Positions 7,920 to 17,935 are shown, counted from the first letter of the stretch. The stretch is DNA of 64,000 nt from Luteibacter sp. UNCMF331Sha3.1 (GCF_900109915.1 NZ_FOBU01000002.1:339201-403200); one strand, 5' to 3'. Numbers and translations: made by a program. Notes: a model not told the origin generated them from the sequence alone.

Positions 7920-9813
7920 CGAGTGGCACCTCCGTGACCCCGTGCTCGTGCCAGGTCAGCGCAAGCAGCGCGATGTCGTCGTAGGCGGGAGCGCCGGCGG
8001 TATACGCGTCCACGTCGCCCAGCACCTGGTCGATGTAGGCCTCTGTGGAGGCACCGTCCTGCACGCGCGCGACGCTATCGAGGATCGCGTGGGTGCCGTA
8101 GAGCTTCTGATTGTCCGCATGCGCCTCGCTGACGCCGTCGGTGTACATGAGCACCGTGTCGCCCCCAAGCAACGTGAGTACGCGTACAGGGTAGCGCGCT
8201 TCGCGGTCGATACCGAGAGCCGGGCCGGTTTCGACGTCGACCAGCAGCGCGCTGCCGCCGGCGTGAAGCACGGGCTGCTCGTGGCCGGCGCTCGCCAGCG
8301 AGAGCAGGCCCGTCTCGGTTTCGAGCACGCCGCACAGCAGCGTGACGAACATGCAGGTGTCGTTGCCCTTGCACAGTTCGCGGTTGAGCGATCCGAGGAT
8401 GTCGCTCGGCGAACGCGCATGCGTCGCGAGCGTGCGCGCCAGCGTGATCGTGCGCGCCATGAAGAGTGCGGCGGGGATCCCCTTGTCCGACACGTCGCCG
8501 ACCATCACGCAGATATGTCGCGCACCGAGCGCGAAATACGTGTACAGATCGCCGCCGACGGCGCTGGCGGGTCGCAGCGCCGCGTGCACTTCCACATGCC
8601 CGTCCGCGGCGAGCCAGTGCGGTTCGGGAATCAGGGCGAGCTGGATCTGTCGCGCGATGTCGAGTTCGCTCGCCATGCGCTCCTGCTCGCGCGCGATCTG
8701 CTTGGCGCTGTCGATGTGGCCCGCGAGCTGGCGGCGCATCTGGTCGAACGCGCGGGTCAGCCGACCGACCTCGTCCCGCCGCCGGACGTTGGGCAGCGCG
8801 AAGTCGAGCTCGCCCCGTGCGACGTCTTCCGCGCGATCGGAAAGCACGGCCAGTGGCGCCATCAGGCGACGCGTGATGACGAGCGCGATCAGCGATACGC
8901 CGGCCAGCGCGACGAGGCCGAGCAGGATGTCGACGTAGTAGGTGCGACGCAGGTCGGCGAGCACCTCGCGCTCCGGCATCGTCAGGCCGGCCGTCCAGGT
9001 CGTGCCGGCGATCGGCACGAAATAGACCCACACCGGCTCGCTGACGCGACCGCCCATCTCCGGCGTGATCCGCACCGGGTTGCGATGCGCCGCGAGGGCG
9101 GCGACGAACGGCTTGCTGCCGCGCGTACCGACGTACGAGGACCAGTCGTGCGCGAGGAACATGCCGTTCGCGTCGACGACGAACGCGGAAGCGTGGTCGG
9201 GTTTGTTCAGCTCGCCGAGCAGCTGCTGGAGCCAGCCGACGCTGATCGTGACGTCCGCGACACCGGCGACCGAGTCGCCATTGCCCGGAATGGCCACGGA
9301 GTAGCCCACGAGCGTGTCGCTTCGGCCCGGCATGCGGAAGGGCGCCTGCCAGCAACCGCGCTCGCAGTTAAGGCCGCGCACGAACCACGGCGCCATCCAG
9401 TAGGTCTCCGCATCGGCGAGACGGCTGGAAAGGGTCAGGCTGCCATCGTTCCCGCGCCGTGCGAGCGGGGCGTCCGCGTCGCGCGGGGCCGAGGTGTTCC
9501 GGGGGATGAAGGCCGCGGTGATGTCGACGACCTCGGGATTGACGGCGAGCGTATCGCGGATGATCGCGGGCGCCTCGTCGCGCCGGCTGCCCAGAATGCC
9601 CGCCATGACGCGGGCCACGCGGGCGACGGCGTCGAGGCGGCCTTCGATGCGTGTCGCAGCCCATCCTGAGACGGCCGAGGCTTCCTGCTCGGTCTGCGCG
9701 AGCATCTGCTCGCGCGTGTGGGAAAGCATCAGGCCGCCCGTCACGACGAGGACGATCGCCGAGCCCACGAGCACGCCCAGGGCAAGCCGCGTTGCGACAC
9801 TGCGAAGGACCAT
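7900..9813 (-). CDS. Membrane-bound RsbU-type PP2C serine phosphatase with periplasmic sensor and HAMP
   Basis: A 637-residue protein. A transmembrane helix at about 9-31 is followed by a periplasmic Cache-like sensor (about 35-290) that contains a CERGC cysteine pair, then a second helix (about 293-314), a HAMP linker (315-370), a short coiled segment, and a SpoIIE/PP2C phosphatase domain (about 405-630). Metal-binding motifs GGDLYTYF, GDVSDKG and YDDIALLAL are present. It probably dephosphorylates the STAS protein encoded two genes downstream in response to a periplasmic signal. The ATG at 9813 is chosen because GGAG lies about 7 bases upstream and the protein then starts at the first membrane segment. 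A fixed-spacing divergent gene encodes a thioesterase. Confidence 0.88.
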   Translation of the reverse strand: MVLRSVATRLALGVLVGSAIVLVVTGGLMLSHTREQMLAQTEQEASAVSGWAATRIEGRLDAVARVARVMAGILGSRRDEAPAIIRDTLAVNPEVVDITAAFIPRNTSAPRDADAPLARRGNDGSLTLSSRLADAETYWMAPWFVRGLNCERGCWQAPFRMPGRSDTLVGYSVAIPGNGDSVAGVADVTISVGWLQQLLGELNKPDHASAFVVDANGMFLAHDWSSYVGTRGSKPFVAALAAHRNPVRITPEMGGRVSEPVWVYFVPIAGTTWTAGLTMPEREVLADLRRTYYVDILLGLVALAGVSLIALVITRRLMAPLAVLSDRAEDVARGELDFALPNVRRRDEVGRLTRAFDQMRRQLAGHIDSAKQIAREQERMASELDIARQIQLALIPEPHWLAADGHVEVHAALRPASAVGGDLYTYFALGARHICVMVGDVSDKGIPAALFMARTITLARTLATHARSPSDILGSLNRELCKGNDTCMFVTLLCGVLETETGLLSLASAGHEQPVLHAGGSALLVDVETGPALGIDREARYPVRVLTLLGGDTVLMYTDGVSEAHADNQKLYGTHAILDSVARVQDGASTEAYIDQVLGDVDAYTAGAPAYDDIALLALTWHEHGVTEVPLDAVANS

Positions 9814-9915
9814 GGGCGGCTCCAGGGGGATATGGAGCGAATCTATGCCCGCGGGGCCGGGCCGGCAAGCCACCGGAAGGTCATAATGCGACTTTCCCCC
9901 AGCATAGGTAAGGGC

Positions 9916-10401
9916 ATGCCCGGCACCCAGCGTGAAGTCGAGTTTCGTTTCCTGGCCCAGCCGACCGACGTGAATTTCGGCGGCAAGGTCCACGGCGGTA
10001 TGGCCATGAAGTGGCTCGACCAGGCGGGATATGCCTGCGCGGTGGGCTGGAGCGGCGCCTATTGCGTCACGGCGTCGGTCAGCGGCATCCAGTTCCTGGC
10101 GCCGATCCTCATCGGCGATCTGGTGACGGTGAGAGCCCGGCTGATCCATACCGGCACGTCCAGCATGCACCTGGCCGTCGACGTGCTGGCCCGCGATCTG
10201 CGCAGCGGCGAACAGCGTCTCGCCACCAGCTGCGTCATGGTGTTCGTCGCCCTCGACAAGCCGGACGGCGGCAAGCCCACGCCCGTGCCGCCATGGAAGC
10301 CGGTGGAAGAGCGCGACCTGAAACTGCAGGAATACGCGTTGAAGCTGATGGAGATGTCGCGCGCCATGGAGCCGCTGGTGGTCGCCACCCGCGAGATGTA
10401 G
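9916..10401 (+). CDS. Acyl-CoA thioesterase, hotdog fold (YciA-like)
   Basis: A 161-residue single hotdog-domain protein that hydrolyses acyl-CoA to free fatty acid and CoA. Family motifs are PTDVNFGGKVHGG (active-site region), WLDQAGYACA and TGTSSMH. A basic and hydrophobic C-terminal tail (LKLMEMSRAM) follows. ATG 9916 has a purine-rich AGGTAAGG just upstream. An alternative ATG at 9886 would add ten residues and overlaps a likely -10 box (CATAAT near 9883). It is divergent from the RsbU-like gene. Confidence 0.88.
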   Translation: MPGTQREVEFRFLAQPTDVNFGGKVHGGMAMKWLDQAGYACAVGWSGAYCVTASVSGIQFLAPILIGDLVTVRARLIHTGTSSMHLAVDVLARDLRSGEQRLATSCVMVFVALDKPDGGKPTPVPPWKPVEERDLKLQEYALKLMEMSRAMEPLVVATREM

Positions 10402-10541
10402 GTCGTCCGCTCGCATGGGTCTTTCTTTCCCCTCGCGGCATCGCTAAACTGCGCGGCCGCCCACGCCGCAGCCGCGCCGTGTGGGTCGTAAGACACCGTT
10501 GTGAAACGGGGCCCGGGCGTGATTTCCACGTGCGGAAGTTG

Positions 10542-10570
10542 TTGACAGTTTCCAGGACGCTCGCGACAAT
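10542..10570 (+). promoter_or_regulatory. Sigma-70 promoter for the tRNA-Tyr/Gly/Thr-tuf unit
   Basis: TTGACA at 10542-10547 and GACAAT at 10565-10570 are separated by exactly 17 bases. The tRNA-Tyr gene starts 14 bases after the -10 box, as expected for a stable-RNA promoter. Confidence 0.85.
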
Positions 10571-10584
10571 AGGCGTTCTTTGTT

Positions 10585-10670
10585 GGAGGAATACCCAAGC
10601 GGCCAACGGGGGCAGACTGTAAATCTGCTGGCTTACGCCTTCGGTGGTTCGAATCCACCTTCCTCCACCA
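10585..10670 (+). tRNA. tRNA-Tyr (anticodon GTA)
   Basis: A class II tRNA of 86 bases with a long variable arm. Acceptor GGAGGAA pairs with TTCCTCC, the anticodon loop is CTGTAAA, and CCA is encoded at the end. Confidence 0.97.
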
Positions 10671-10687
10671 TACGAGTTCCGCGCAGT

Positions 10688-10761
10688 GCGGGAGTAGTTC
10701 AATGGTAGAACTTCAGCCTTCCAAGCTGATTGTGCGGGTTCGATTCCCGTCTCCCGCTCCA
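10688..10761 (+). tRNA. tRNA-Gly (anticodon TCC)
   Basis: 74 bases. Acceptor GCGGGAG pairs with CTCCCGC, the anticodon loop contains TTCCAA, the T arm is GGGTTCGATTCCC, and CCA is encoded. Confidence 0.97.
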
Positions 10762-10787
10762 TTGAATTTACGCGCGTTGCGTCACGT

Positions 10788-10863
<76 letters not shown>

Positions 10864-10926
10864 TCTTCGTCGTCCGCGGCGGTTCCTTTTTTACTATCTC
10901 ATTGGCTCCAGCGGAGTTTAGCGCTC

Positions 10927-12117
10927 ATGGCAAAGGGTAAGTTCGAACGTAAGAAGCCGCACGTCAACGTCGGCACCATCGGTCACGTCGATCACGGCAA
11001 GACCACGCTCACGGCTGCCCTGACGAAGATCGGCGCCGAGCGTTTCGGTGGCGAATTCAAGGATTACGGTTCGATCGACGCCGCGCCGGAAGAGAAGGCA
11101 CGCGGCATCACGATCTCGACGGCTCACGTCGAATACGAATCGCCGACGCGTCACTACGGTCACGTCGATTGCCCGGGACATGCTGACTACGTCAAGAACA
11201 TGATCACGGGTGCGGCGCAGATGGACGGCGCGATCCTGGTGTGCTCGGCCGCTGACGGCCCGATGCCGCAGACGCGCGAGCACATCCTGCTGTCGCGTCA
11301 GGTCGGCGTGCCGTACATCGTTGTCTTCCTGAACAAGGCGGACATGGTGGACGACGCCGAGCTGCTCGAGCTGGTCGAGATGGAGGTGCGCGAACTGCTG
11401 TCGAAGTACGAGTTCCCGGGCGACGACACCCCGATCATCGCGGGTTCGGCGCGTCTGGCGCTGGACGGCGACCAGTCGGACATCGGCGTGCCGGCGATCA
11501 TCAAGCTGGTCGACGCGCTCGACAGCTGGATCCCGGAGCCGGAGCGCGACATCGACAAGCCGTTCCTGCTGCCGGTGGAAGACGTGTTCTCGATCTCGGG
11601 TCGCGGCACGGTGCTGACCGGTCGCGTCGAGCGCGGCATCATCAAGGTGGGCGACCCGGCGGAAGTCGTGGGCCTGAAGGACACCCAGACCACGACGGTC
11701 ACGGGCGTGGAGATGTTCCGCAAGCTGCTGGATCAGGGTCAGGCCGGTGACAACGTCGGCGTGCTGGTCCGCGGTCTGAAGCGCGAAGACGTCGAGCGCG
11801 GTCAGGTGCTGTCGAAGCCGGGTACGGTGACGCCGCACACGGAGTTCGAGGGTGAGGTGTACATCCTGTCGAAGGACGAGGGTGGCCGTCACACGCCGTT
11901 CTTCAGCAACTACCGTCCGCAGTTCTACTTCCGCACGACGGACGTCACGGGCTCGATCAAGCTGCCGGAAGGCACCGAGATGGTGATGCCGGGCGACAAC
12001 GTGAAGATCGCGGTGACCCTGGGCTTCCCGATCGCCATGGACGAAGGCCTGCGTTTCGCGATCCGCGAAGGCGGCCGCACCGTCGGCGCCGGCGTGGTCT
12101 CGAAGATCACCAAGTAA
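10927..12117 (+). CDS. tuf: Elongation factor Tu
   Basis: A 396-residue GTPase that delivers aminoacyl-tRNA to the ribosome. G1 is [10 protein letters not shown]2 the RGITI region, G3 DCPGH and G4 NKADM; domains 2 and 3 follow, and the protein ends in [12 protein letters not shown] lies about ten bases upstream of the ATG. It is transcribed behind three tRNA genes (tufB-like context) but is followed directly by the S10 operon (tufA-like context). The genes usually found between the two tuf copies in this group (secE, nusG, rplKAJL, rpoBC, rpsL, rpsG, fusA) are not in this window. Confidence 0.98.
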   Translation: MAKGKFERKKPHVNVGTIGHVDHGKTTLTAALTKIGAERFGGEFKDYGSIDAAPEEKARGITISTAHVEYESPTRHYGHVDCPGHADYVKNMITGAAQMDGAILVCSAADGPMPQTREHILLSRQVGVPYIVVFLNKADMVDDAELLELVEMEVRELLSKYEFPGDDTPIIAGSARLALDGDQSDIGVPAIIKLVDALDSWIPEPERDIDKPFLLPVEDVFSISGRGTVLTGRVERGIIKVGDPAEVVGLKDTQTTTVTGVEMFRKLLDQGQAGDNVGVLVRGLKREDVERGQVLSKPGTVTPHTEFEGEVYILSKDEGGRHTPFFSNYRPQFYFRTTDVTGSIKLPEGTEMVMPGDNVKIAVTLGFPIAMDEGLRFAIREGGRTVGAGVVSKITK

Positions 12118-12153
12118 GACGGATCGCAGGGCAGGGTGACCTGGCCCGCATCG

Positions 12154-12184
12154 AAAAACGGAGGCGAAAGCCTCCGTTTTTTTA
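12154..12184 (+). terminator. Rho-independent terminator of tuf
   Basis: ACGGAGGC pairs with GCCTCCGT around a GAAA tetraloop. An A-run lies upstream and a long T-run downstream, so it could also act on the other strand. Confidence 0.93.
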
Positions 12185-12364
12185 TGTCCGTCGTTTAAGG
12201 GCTTCCCATGCCCCGAAGGATAGGGTATAGTCGTCGGGCTATATCTCCCGCACGCCTCACGCAGGCGGACGGACCACGCGAAATGAGGTGCACGGAATGT
12301 GCTTCGAGTTCGCAGGCATGGACGCCGAATAGAGTGCCAACCTGGCCACGGGGCGCGAGCTCTG

Positions 12365-12393
12365 TTGACCCATGTCGTTGCGTATTCTATACT
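12365..12393 (+). promoter_or_regulatory. Sigma-70 promoter of the S10 operon
   Basis: TTGACC at 12365-12370 and TATACT at 12388-12393 with a 17-base spacer. A TATAGT box further upstream (12226-12231) may be a second promoter. The interval 12185-12364 between the tuf terminator and this promoter shows no credible gene. Confidence 0.85.
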
Positions 12394-12399
12394 TTTCTG

Positions 12400-12574
12400 T
12401 CTGGGCGGGCCGTTTATGCGGCCTGCCCGACTTTTTCGGGTCGTTCGGGTGGCTTTTTGGCCACTGCGGAGCGGCCCGTTGCGGTACCCGTAGTTTGTAG
12501 TTTTGGGTTGTGCGGGGTGGCGAGAAGCCCCTCCGAATCACAAGAACGTTCTTTCGATAACAGGACACGGTTTT
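12400..12574 (+). promoter_or_regulatory. S10 operon leader with attenuator-like hairpins
   Basis: About 175 bases of leader separate the promoter from rpsJ. A 10-bp stem (12403-12428, loop TTTATG, one wobble) is followed by GACTTTTTC, which looks like an attenuator. A second hairpin, GTGGC/GCCAC, lies at 12449-12464. In E. coli ribosomal protein L4 binds the S10 leader and stops both transcription and translation. A similar role here is inferred from position and structure, since sequence conservation was not tested. Confidence 0.55.
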
Positions 12575-12886
12575 ATGGCGAACCAAAAGATTCGCATCCG
12601 GCTCAAGGCGTTCGATCATCGTCTGATCGACCGTTCGGCCAGCGAAATCGTCGAGACGGCCAAGCGCACCGGCGCTACGGTCCTCGGCCCCATCCCGCTG
12701 CCGACCAAGATTGAGCGCTACACCATTCTGGTGTCGCCGCACGTCGACAAAGATGCCCGCGACCAGTACGAGACTCGTACTCACAAGCGCGTTCTGGACA
12801 TCATCGACCCCAACGACAAAACCGTGGACGCGCTCATGAAGCTCGATCTCGCGGCTGGCGTTGACGTCCAGATCAAGCTCGGCTGA
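12575..12886 (+). CDS. rpsJ: 30S ribosomal protein S10
   Basis: A 103-residue protein, normal length, with the [15 protein letters not shown] start and the GPIPLPTK motif. It is in the 30S head and also acts as NusE in antitermination. First gene of the S10 operon; AGGA lies about ten bases upstream of the ATG. Confidence 0.98.
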   Translation: MANQKIRIRLKAFDHRLIDRSASEIVETAKRTGATVLGPIPLPTKIERYTILVSPHVDKDARDQYETRTHKRVLDIIDPNDKTVDALMKLDLAAGVDVQIKLG

Positions 12887-12906
12887 GCGGAACAAAGGAT
12901 ACGAAG

Positions 12907-13548
12907 ATGAGTATCGGACTGGTTGGCCGCAAGTGCGGCATGAGCCGGCTCTTCACCGAAGACGGCCGCTCGATTCCGGTGACGCTGATTGAAGCGACCC
13001 CGAATCGTGTGACGCAGGTGAAGACCGAAGAAAACGACGGCTACAGCGCCGTGCAGGTCACGACGGGCGCGAAGCGCGCCTCGCTCCTGACGGCTCCGCT
13101 GAAGGGCCATTACGCCAACGCCAAGGTTGAGCCGGGTCGTGGCCTGTGGGAATTCCGCGTGTCCGCGGAAGACGCGGGCAAGTACGCGATCGGCACCGAG
13201 ATCAAGGCGGACGACGTGTTCACCGTCGGTCAGACGGTCGACGTCGCCGGCGTGTCGAAGGGTAAGGGTTTCCAGGGCACCATCAAGCGTCACCACTTCA
13301 AGATGGGCGACGCCACGCACGGTAACTCGCTGTCGCATCGCGCCCCGGGCTCGATCGGTCAGCGCCAGACGCCGGGCCGCGTGTTCCCTGGTAAGAAGAT
13401 GTCGGGCCACATGGGTGCGGTCAACCGCACGCAGCAGGGCCTCGAAGTTGTCAAGGTCGACGCCGAGCGCCACCTGATCGCGGTCAAGGGCGCAGTCCCG
13501 GGCGCGCCGGGCGGTGACGTCGTGATTCGTCCGACGACCAAGGGCTGA
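12907..13548 (+). CDS. rplC: 50S ribosomal protein L3
   Basis: 213 residues. L3 binds 23S rRNA near the peptidyl-transferase centre and helps nucleate 50S assembly. The long internal loop with [13 protein letters not shown] and [18 protein letters not shown] is visible; its Gln in GQRQ is the residue methylated by PrmB in E. coli. AAGGA precedes the ATG, and 20 bases separate it from rpsJ. Confidence 0.98.
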   Translation: MSIGLVGRKCGMSRLFTEDGRSIPVTLIEATPNRVTQVKTEENDGYSAVQVTTGAKRASLLTAPLKGHYANAKVEPGRGLWEFRVSAEDAGKYAIGTEIKADDVFTVGQTVDVAGVSKGKGFQGTIKRHHFKMGDATHGNSLSHRAPGSIGQRQTPGRVFPGKKMSGHMGAVNRTQQGLEVVKVDAERHLIAVKGAVPGAPGGDVVIRPTTKG

Positions 13549-13559
13549 GGAGAGACGCC

Positions 13560-14162
13560 ATGGAACTCAACGTTATTGGCGCCAAGGCGCTCACCGTGTC
13601 GGACGAAGTGTTCGGCGGCGAGTACAAGAAGGCCCTCGTCCACCAGGTCGTCACCGCCTATCAGGCGGCTGGCCGTGCCGGTACGAAGGCTCAGCTGTCT
13701 CGCGGTCAGATGTCCGGTACGACCAAGAAGTTCAAGAAGCAGAAGGGCGGCGGCGCTCGTCACGGCGATTACCGCGCTCCGATCTTCGTCGGTGGTGGTG
13801 TGACGTTCGCAGCGAAGCCGCGCAGCTTCGAGCAGAAGGTCAACCGTAAGGCTTACCGCGTCGCGATCCGTTCGATCGTCGCCGAGCTGAACCGTCAGGA
13901 TCGCCTGAAGATCGTCTCCGAGCTGTCGATGGAAGCCCCGAGCACCAAGGGCATGATCGCCAAGCTCGCCGAGCTCGAAGTCAAGGGTCGCGTGCTGCTG
14001 GTGTCGGAAGACGCCACCGAAGCGCTGTACCTGTCCGCTCGCAACATTCCGTACATCCACGTCGTCGACGTGCTGGCCCTGAATCCGGTCAGCCTGGTCG
14101 GCAGCGACTACGTCGTCATGACGGTGGACGCGGTCAAGAAGGTCGAGGAGTGGCTCGCATGA
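13560..14162 (+). CDS. rplD: 50S ribosomal protein L4
   Basis: 200 residues, with the conserved extended loop that lines the exit tunnel ([14 protein letters not shown]). L4 is the autogenous regulator of the S10 operon in E. coli, so the leader at 12400-12574 is its probable target here. Its stop overlaps the rplW start (ATGA at 14159-14162). Confidence 0.98.
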   Translation: MELNVIGAKALTVSDEVFGGEYKKALVHQVVTAYQAAGRAGTKAQLSRGQMSGTTKKFKKQKGGGARHGDYRAPIFVGGGVTFAAKPRSFEQKVNRKAYRVAIRSIVAELNRQDRLKIVSELSMEAPSTKGMIAKLAELEVKGRVLLVSEDATEALYLSARNIPYIHVVDVLALNPVSLVGSDYVVMTVDAVKKVEEWLA

Positions 14163-14452
14163 GCACCGAACGCACGCTCAACACGCTTCGCGCGCCGCAC
14201 ATCTCCGAGAAGTCGGCTCGCCTTGCTGAGAACAACCAGTACGTTTTCGTCGTGGCGCCTGAGGCGACCAAGGCCGATGTCCGCGCAGCGGTCGAGCACC
14301 TCTTCGACGTCAAGGTCGAGGAAGTGAACGTCGTGAATACGAAGGGCAAGGTCAAGTCGTTCCGCAATCGTGCTGGCAACCGCCAGGGCAAGCGTAAGGC
14401 CTACGTGCGCCTCGCCGACGGTCACACGATCGACGTGTCGGCCAAGGCCTGA
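14159..14452 (+). CDS. rplW: 50S ribosomal protein L23
   Basis: 97 residues. L23 sits at the tunnel exit and docks signal recognition particle and trigger factor. Motifs include [10 protein letters not shown] and VNTKGKVK. The ATG at 14159 is preferred over the upstream GTG at 14150 because it overlaps the rplD stop and gives the usual family N terminus ([11 protein letters not shown]). Confidence 0.97.
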   Translation: MSTERTLNTLRAPHISEKSARLAENNQYVFVVAPEATKADVRAAVEHLFDVKVEEVNVVNTKGKVKSFRNRAGNRQGKRKAYVRLADGHTIDVSAKA

Positions 14453-14470
14453 GCCAGGAGTTGAATTGAG

Positions 14471-15292
14471 ATGGCACTGATCACTCACAAGCCGACCTCC
14501 CCGGGACGCCGCGACGCAGTCAGCGTGCGGACCGAAGGTCTGCACAAGGGCGCACCTTACGCGCCCCTGACCGAATCGCAGTCGAAGACCGGCGGTCGTA
14601 ACCACTATGGTCGCATCACGACGCGTCATCGCGGCGGCGGTCACAAGCAGGCTTACCGCATCATCGATTTCAAGCGTGACAAGGAAGGCATCGCCGCCGT
14701 TGTCGAGCGTCTTGAGTACGATCCGAACCGCACCGCGCACATCGCGCTGCTGTGCTACGCCGACGGCGAGCGCCGCTACATCATCGCGCCGAAGGGCGTG
14801 GCGGTGGGCGACCGTCTCGTGTCGGGTTCCGACTCCCCGATCAAGCCGGGCAACTGCCTGCCGCTTCGTTCGATCCCGGTCGGTTCCACGATCCACTGCA
14901 TCGAAATGAAGCCGGGCAAGGGTGCGCAGATCGCGCGTTCCGCCGGTGCGTCGGTCCAGCTGGTCGCTCGCGAGCAGGGCTATGCCACGCTGCGTCTCCG
15001 CTCCGGCGAAATGCGTCGCGTGCCGGTCGAGTGCCGCGCCACCATCGGCGAAGTCGGTAACTCGGAACACAGCCTGCGCAAGCTCGGCAAGGCCGGTAAG
15101 AAGCGTTGGGCGGGTATCCGTCCGACCGTCCGCGGCGTGGTGATGAACCCGGTCGACCATCCGCATGGCGGTGGTGAAGGCAAGACCTCTGGCGGCCGTC
15201 ACCCGGTCAGCCCGTGGGGTACGCCGACCAAGGGTTACAAGACGCGCAACAACAAGCGCACCCAGCAGTTCATCGTGCGTCGTCGCAAGTAA
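14471..15292 (+). CDS. rplB: 50S ribosomal protein L2
   Basis: 273 residues, near the usual 273-276. L2 supports subunit association and peptidyl transfer; the C-terminal segment [14 protein letters not shown] contains the conserved functional histidine. AGGAG precedes the ATG by about a dozen bases. Confidence 0.98.
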   Translation: MALITHKPTSPGRRDAVSVRTEGLHKGAPYAPLTESQSKTGGRNHYGRITTRHRGGGHKQAYRIIDFKRDKEGIAAVVERLEYDPNRTAHIALLCYADGERRYIIAPKGVAVGDRLVSGSDSPIKPGNCLPLRSIPVGSTIHCIEMKPGKGAQIARSAGASVQLVAREQGYATLRLRSGEMRRVPVECRATIGEVGNSEHSLRKLGKAGKKRWAGIRPTVRGVVMNPVDHPHGGGEGKTSGGRHPVSPWGTPTKGYKTRNNKRTQQFIVRRRK

Positions 15293-15304
15293 TAGGAAAC
15301 GATC

Positions 15305-15577
15305 ATGCCGCGCTCTCTAAAGAAAGGTCCGTTCGTTGACCTGCACCTCGTAAAGAAGGTGGAAGCCGCCGTTTCCGCCAATAACAAGCGTCCGATCAAG
15401 ACCTGGTCGCGTCGTTCGATGATTCTGCCGGAGATGGTCGGTCTGACCATCGCCATCCACAACGGCCGCCAGCACGTGCCGGTGTTGATCAACGAGAACA
15501 TGGTCGGGCACAAGCTCGGCGAGTTCGCGGTGACCCGCACCTACAAGGGCCACGCCGGCGACAAGAAGGGCAAGTGA
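15305..15577 (+). CDS. rpsS: 30S ribosomal protein S19
   Basis: 90 residues, with the [11 protein letters not shown] start and the [17 protein letters not shown]-terminal part. It is in the 30S head next to S13. The stop codon TGA overlaps the rplV ATG by one base. Confidence 0.98.
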   Translation: MPRSLKKGPFVDLHLVKKVEAAVSANNKRPIKTWSRRSMILPEMVGLTIAIHNGRQHVPVLINENMVGHKLGEFAVTRTYKGHAGDKKGK

Positions 15578-15912
15578 TGAGCACTGAAGCCAAAGCGATC
15601 CTGCGCAGCGCCCGCATCTCGGCGCAGAAGGCACGCCTGGTGGCTGACCTGGTCCGCGGTATGCCCGTGGGCCGAGCCAGCGACGTGCTCGCCTTTACCA
15701 ACAAGAAGGCCGCTCACCTTGTCCGCAAGGTGCTGCTCTCCGCCGTCGCCAATGCCGAGAACAATCTCGGTGCCGACGTCGACGAGCTGAAGGTCGCTCG
15801 CATCTTCGTCGACGAAGGTCCGGCGATGAAGCGTATGTATGCCCGCGCCAAAGGCCGCGGTTCGCGCATCCTGAAGCGCACCAGCCACATCACTGTGGTT
15901 GTGGGCAACTGA
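15577..15912 (+). CDS. rplV: 50S ribosomal protein L22
   Basis: 111 residues. Its beta hairpin ([13 protein letters not shown]) reaches into the exit tunnel, where macrolide-resistance changes occur in other species. ATG 15577 overlaps the rpsS stop; the alternative GTG at 15574 is one codon upstream. Confidence 0.97.
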   Translation: MSTEAKAILRSARISAQKARLVADLVRGMPVGRASDVLAFTNKKAAHLVRKVLLSAVANAENNLGADVDELKVARIFVDEGPAMKRMYARAKGRGSRILKRTSHITVVVGN

Positions 15913-15927
15913 CTGGGGTAAGAGACG

Positions 15928-16659
15928 ATGGGTCACAAAGTTCATCCCACCGGTATCCGCCTCGGCATTGCCAAGGACTGGAACTCGAAGTGGTACGCAA
16001 ACAAGGGTGAGTATGCCCAGTACCTCGCTGCCGACCTCAAGGTCCGCGAGATGCTGCGCAAGAAGCTCGCCGCTGCCGGCATCTCGAAGATCCAGATCGA
16101 GCGTCCGGCCAAGACCGCCCGCGTGACGATCCACACCGCCCGTCCGGGCGTGGTGATCGGCAAGAAGGGCGAGGACATCGAGAAGCTGCGTAAGGAAGTC
16201 ACCGACATGATGGGCGTTCCGACGCACATCAACGTCAGCGAAGTCCGTAAGCCGGAGCTCGATGCCCAGCTCGTCGCGGAGTCCATCGCTCAGCAGCTCG
16301 AGCGCCGCATCATGTTCCGCCGCGCGATGAAGCGCTCGGTCGGCAACGCGATGCGTCTCGGTGCCCTCGGCATCAAGATCAACGTCTCCGGCCGTCTCAA
16401 CGGCGCCGAAATCGCACGCTCCGAGTGGGCTCGCGAAGGTCGCGTTCCGCTGCACACCCTGCGTGCGGACATCGACTACGGCACCGCCGAGGCCAAGACC
16501 CAGTACGGCATCATCGGTGTCAAGGTTTGGGTCTACAAGGGCGAGATCTTCGATCTGGCGGCCGCTACGGCCGAGTCGAAGGAAGAACAGCAGCCTCAGC
16601 AGTCGTCGCGCCGCGAGGGTGGTGAAAACCGCCGCGAGCGTGAGCGCGCTGCCAAGTAA
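15928..16659 (+). CDS. rpsC: 30S ribosomal protein S3
   Basis: 243 residues. The KH-domain GxxG loop appears as [13 protein letters not shown], and the C-terminal domain carries [20 protein letters not shown]3 lines the mRNA entry tunnel. The tail is unusually rich in Gln, Arg and Glu. GTAAGAGA precedes the ATG. Confidence 0.98.
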   Translation: MGHKVHPTGIRLGIAKDWNSKWYANKGEYAQYLAADLKVREMLRKKLAAAGISKIQIERPAKTARVTIHTARPGVVIGKKGEDIEKLRKEVTDMMGVPTHINVSEVRKPELDAQLVAESIAQQLERRIMFRRAMKRSVGNAMRLGALGIKINVSGRLNGAEIARSEWAREGRVPLHTLRADIDYGTAEAKTQYGIIGVKVWVYKGEIFDLAAATAESKEEQQPQQSSRREGGENRRERERAAK

Positions 16660-16670
16660 GGAGCGTTGCC

Positions 16671-17084
16671 ATGTTGCAACCTAAGCGTACCAAGTACCGC
16701 AAGATGCATAAGGGTCGTAACGACGGCCTGGCATTCAATTCCAACCTCGTGAGCTTTGGCGAGTACGGCCTCAAGGCGACGACGCACGGTCAGCTGACCG
16801 CTCGTCAGATCGAAGCGGCCCGTCGTTGCATCACGCGCTTCGTCAAGCGTGGCGGCAAGCTCTGGATCCGCGTGTTCCCGGACAAGCCGATCACCCGTAA
16901 GCCCATCGAAGTCCGAATGGGTGCAGGTAAGGGTGGCGTCGAGTTCTGGGTCGCACTGATCCAGCCCGGTCGCATGCTTTATGAAATCGAAGGTGTCGAC
17001 GAGACGACGGCACGCGAAGCGTTCCGTCTGGCGGCTGCCAAGCTCTCCGTCCAGACCCAGTTCGTCTCCAGGGCGGTGATGTAA
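16671..17084 (+). CDS. rplP: 50S ribosomal protein L16
   Basis: 137 residues, with [11 protein letters not shown] at the start and the [11 protein letters not shown] motif. L16 sits near the A-site and helps place tRNA. AAGGAG precedes the ATG, and the stop overlaps the rpmC start by one base. Confidence 0.98.
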   Translation: MLQPKRTKYRKMHKGRNDGLAFNSNLVSFGEYGLKATTHGQLTARQIEAARRCITRFVKRGGKLWIRVFPDKPITRKPIEVRMGAGKGGVEFWVALIQPGRMLYEIEGVDETTAREAFRLAAAKLSVQTQFVSRAVM

Positions 17085-17269
17085 TGGCCAGCAAAGAAAT
17101 CAAAGAGAAGTCGGCGGAAGAGCTGAAGCAGCATCTGCTGGACCTTCGCAAGGAGCAGTTCAATCTGCGCATGCAGAAGGGCTCCGGGCAGCTCACTCAG
17201 CCGCACCAGCTGCGCCGCGTTCGGCGTGACATCGCCCGCACGAAGTTCGTGCTCGGCGTTAAGAAGTAA
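17084..17269 (+). CDS. rpmC: 50S ribosomal protein L29
   Basis: 61 residues, a two-helix protein beside the tunnel exit. The family motif [11 protein letters not shown] is present. The start overlaps the rplP stop (TAATG), which indicates coupled translation. Confidence 0.97.
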   Translation: MASKEIKEKSAEELKQHLLDLRKEQFNLRMQKGSGQLTQPHQLRRVRRDIARTKFVLGVKK

Positions 17270-17280
17270 GGACGGCGGAC

Positions 17281-17541
17281 ATGAGCGATAACACGAAGAC
17301 GGCACGCACCCTCACGGGTCGTGTCATCAGCAACAAGATGGCTAACACGGTAACGGTGTTGATCGAGCGCCAGGTGCAGCATCCGCTGCTCGGCAAGATC
17401 ATCCGCCGTTCCACGAAGCTCCATGCGCACGACGAAACCGGCGCGAACGAGGGTGACCTGGTTCGCATCGCGGAATGCCGTCCGCTGTCGAAGACCAAAC
17501 ATCACCGCGTGGTCGAAATCGTCACGCGCGCTGAAGTCTAA
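17281..17541 (+). CDS. rpsQ: 30S ribosomal protein S17
   Basis: 86 residues, an OB-fold 16S rRNA-binding protein. Family motifs are [14 protein letters not shown] and the C-terminal [18 protein letters not shown] lies upstream of the ATG. Last gene of the S10 operon in the standard order. Confidence 0.97.
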   Translation: MSDNTKTARTLTGRVISNKMANTVTVLIERQVQHPLLGKIIRRSTKLHAHDETGANEGDLVRIAECRPLSKTKHHRVVEIVTRAEV

Positions 17542-17552
17542 GGAGAGCTGCG

Positions 17553-17921
17553 ATGATTCAGGTACAGAGCATGCTTTCCGCGGCTGACAACAGCGGCGCG
17601 AAGGAAATGATGTGCATCAAGGTGCTGGGCGGCTCCAAGCGTCGCTACGCCAGCGTCGGCGATGTCATCAAGGTGACGATCAAGGACGCGATCCCCCGCG
17701 GTAAGGTCAAGAAGGGTGAGGTGTACAACGCCGTGGTGGTTCGCACCGCCAAGGGTGTGCGCCGTCCCGACGGTTCCGTGATCCGTTTCGACGGCAATGC
17801 GGCCGTCATCCTCAACAACAAGCTCGAGCCGATCGGTACCCGTATTTTCGGGCCGGTTACCCGCGAGCTGCGCAGCGAGAAGTTCATGAAGATCGTCTCG
17901 CTCGCGCCCGAAGTGCTCTGA
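17553..17921 (+). CDS. rplN: 50S ribosomal protein L14
   Basis: 122 residues, the universal length. [17 protein letters not shown] and [14 protein letters not shown] are family signatures. L14 contacts 16S rRNA in an intersubunit bridge. First gene of the classical spc block, but only 11 bases separate it from rpsQ, so S10 and spc are probably one transcript. Confidence 0.98.
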   Translation: MIQVQSMLSAADNSGAKEMMCIKVLGGSKRRYASVGDVIKVTIKDAIPRGKVKKGEVYNAVVVRTAKGVRRPDGSVIRFDGNAAVILNNKLEPIGTRIFGPVTRELRSEKFMKIVSLAPEVL

Positions 17922-17935
17922 GCGGAGGCCAGATC

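Noticed and set aside
7585..9669. Plus-strand ORF of 694 codons opposite the RsbU-like gene
   Set aside because: Arg/Ala/Val-rich without any recognisable domain; the minus-strand gene shows PP2C motifs and membrane helices.
12208..12714. ORF of 168 codons across the S10 leader and rpsJ
   Set aside because: It covers a promoter, hairpins and rpsJ in another frame; composition is not protein-like.
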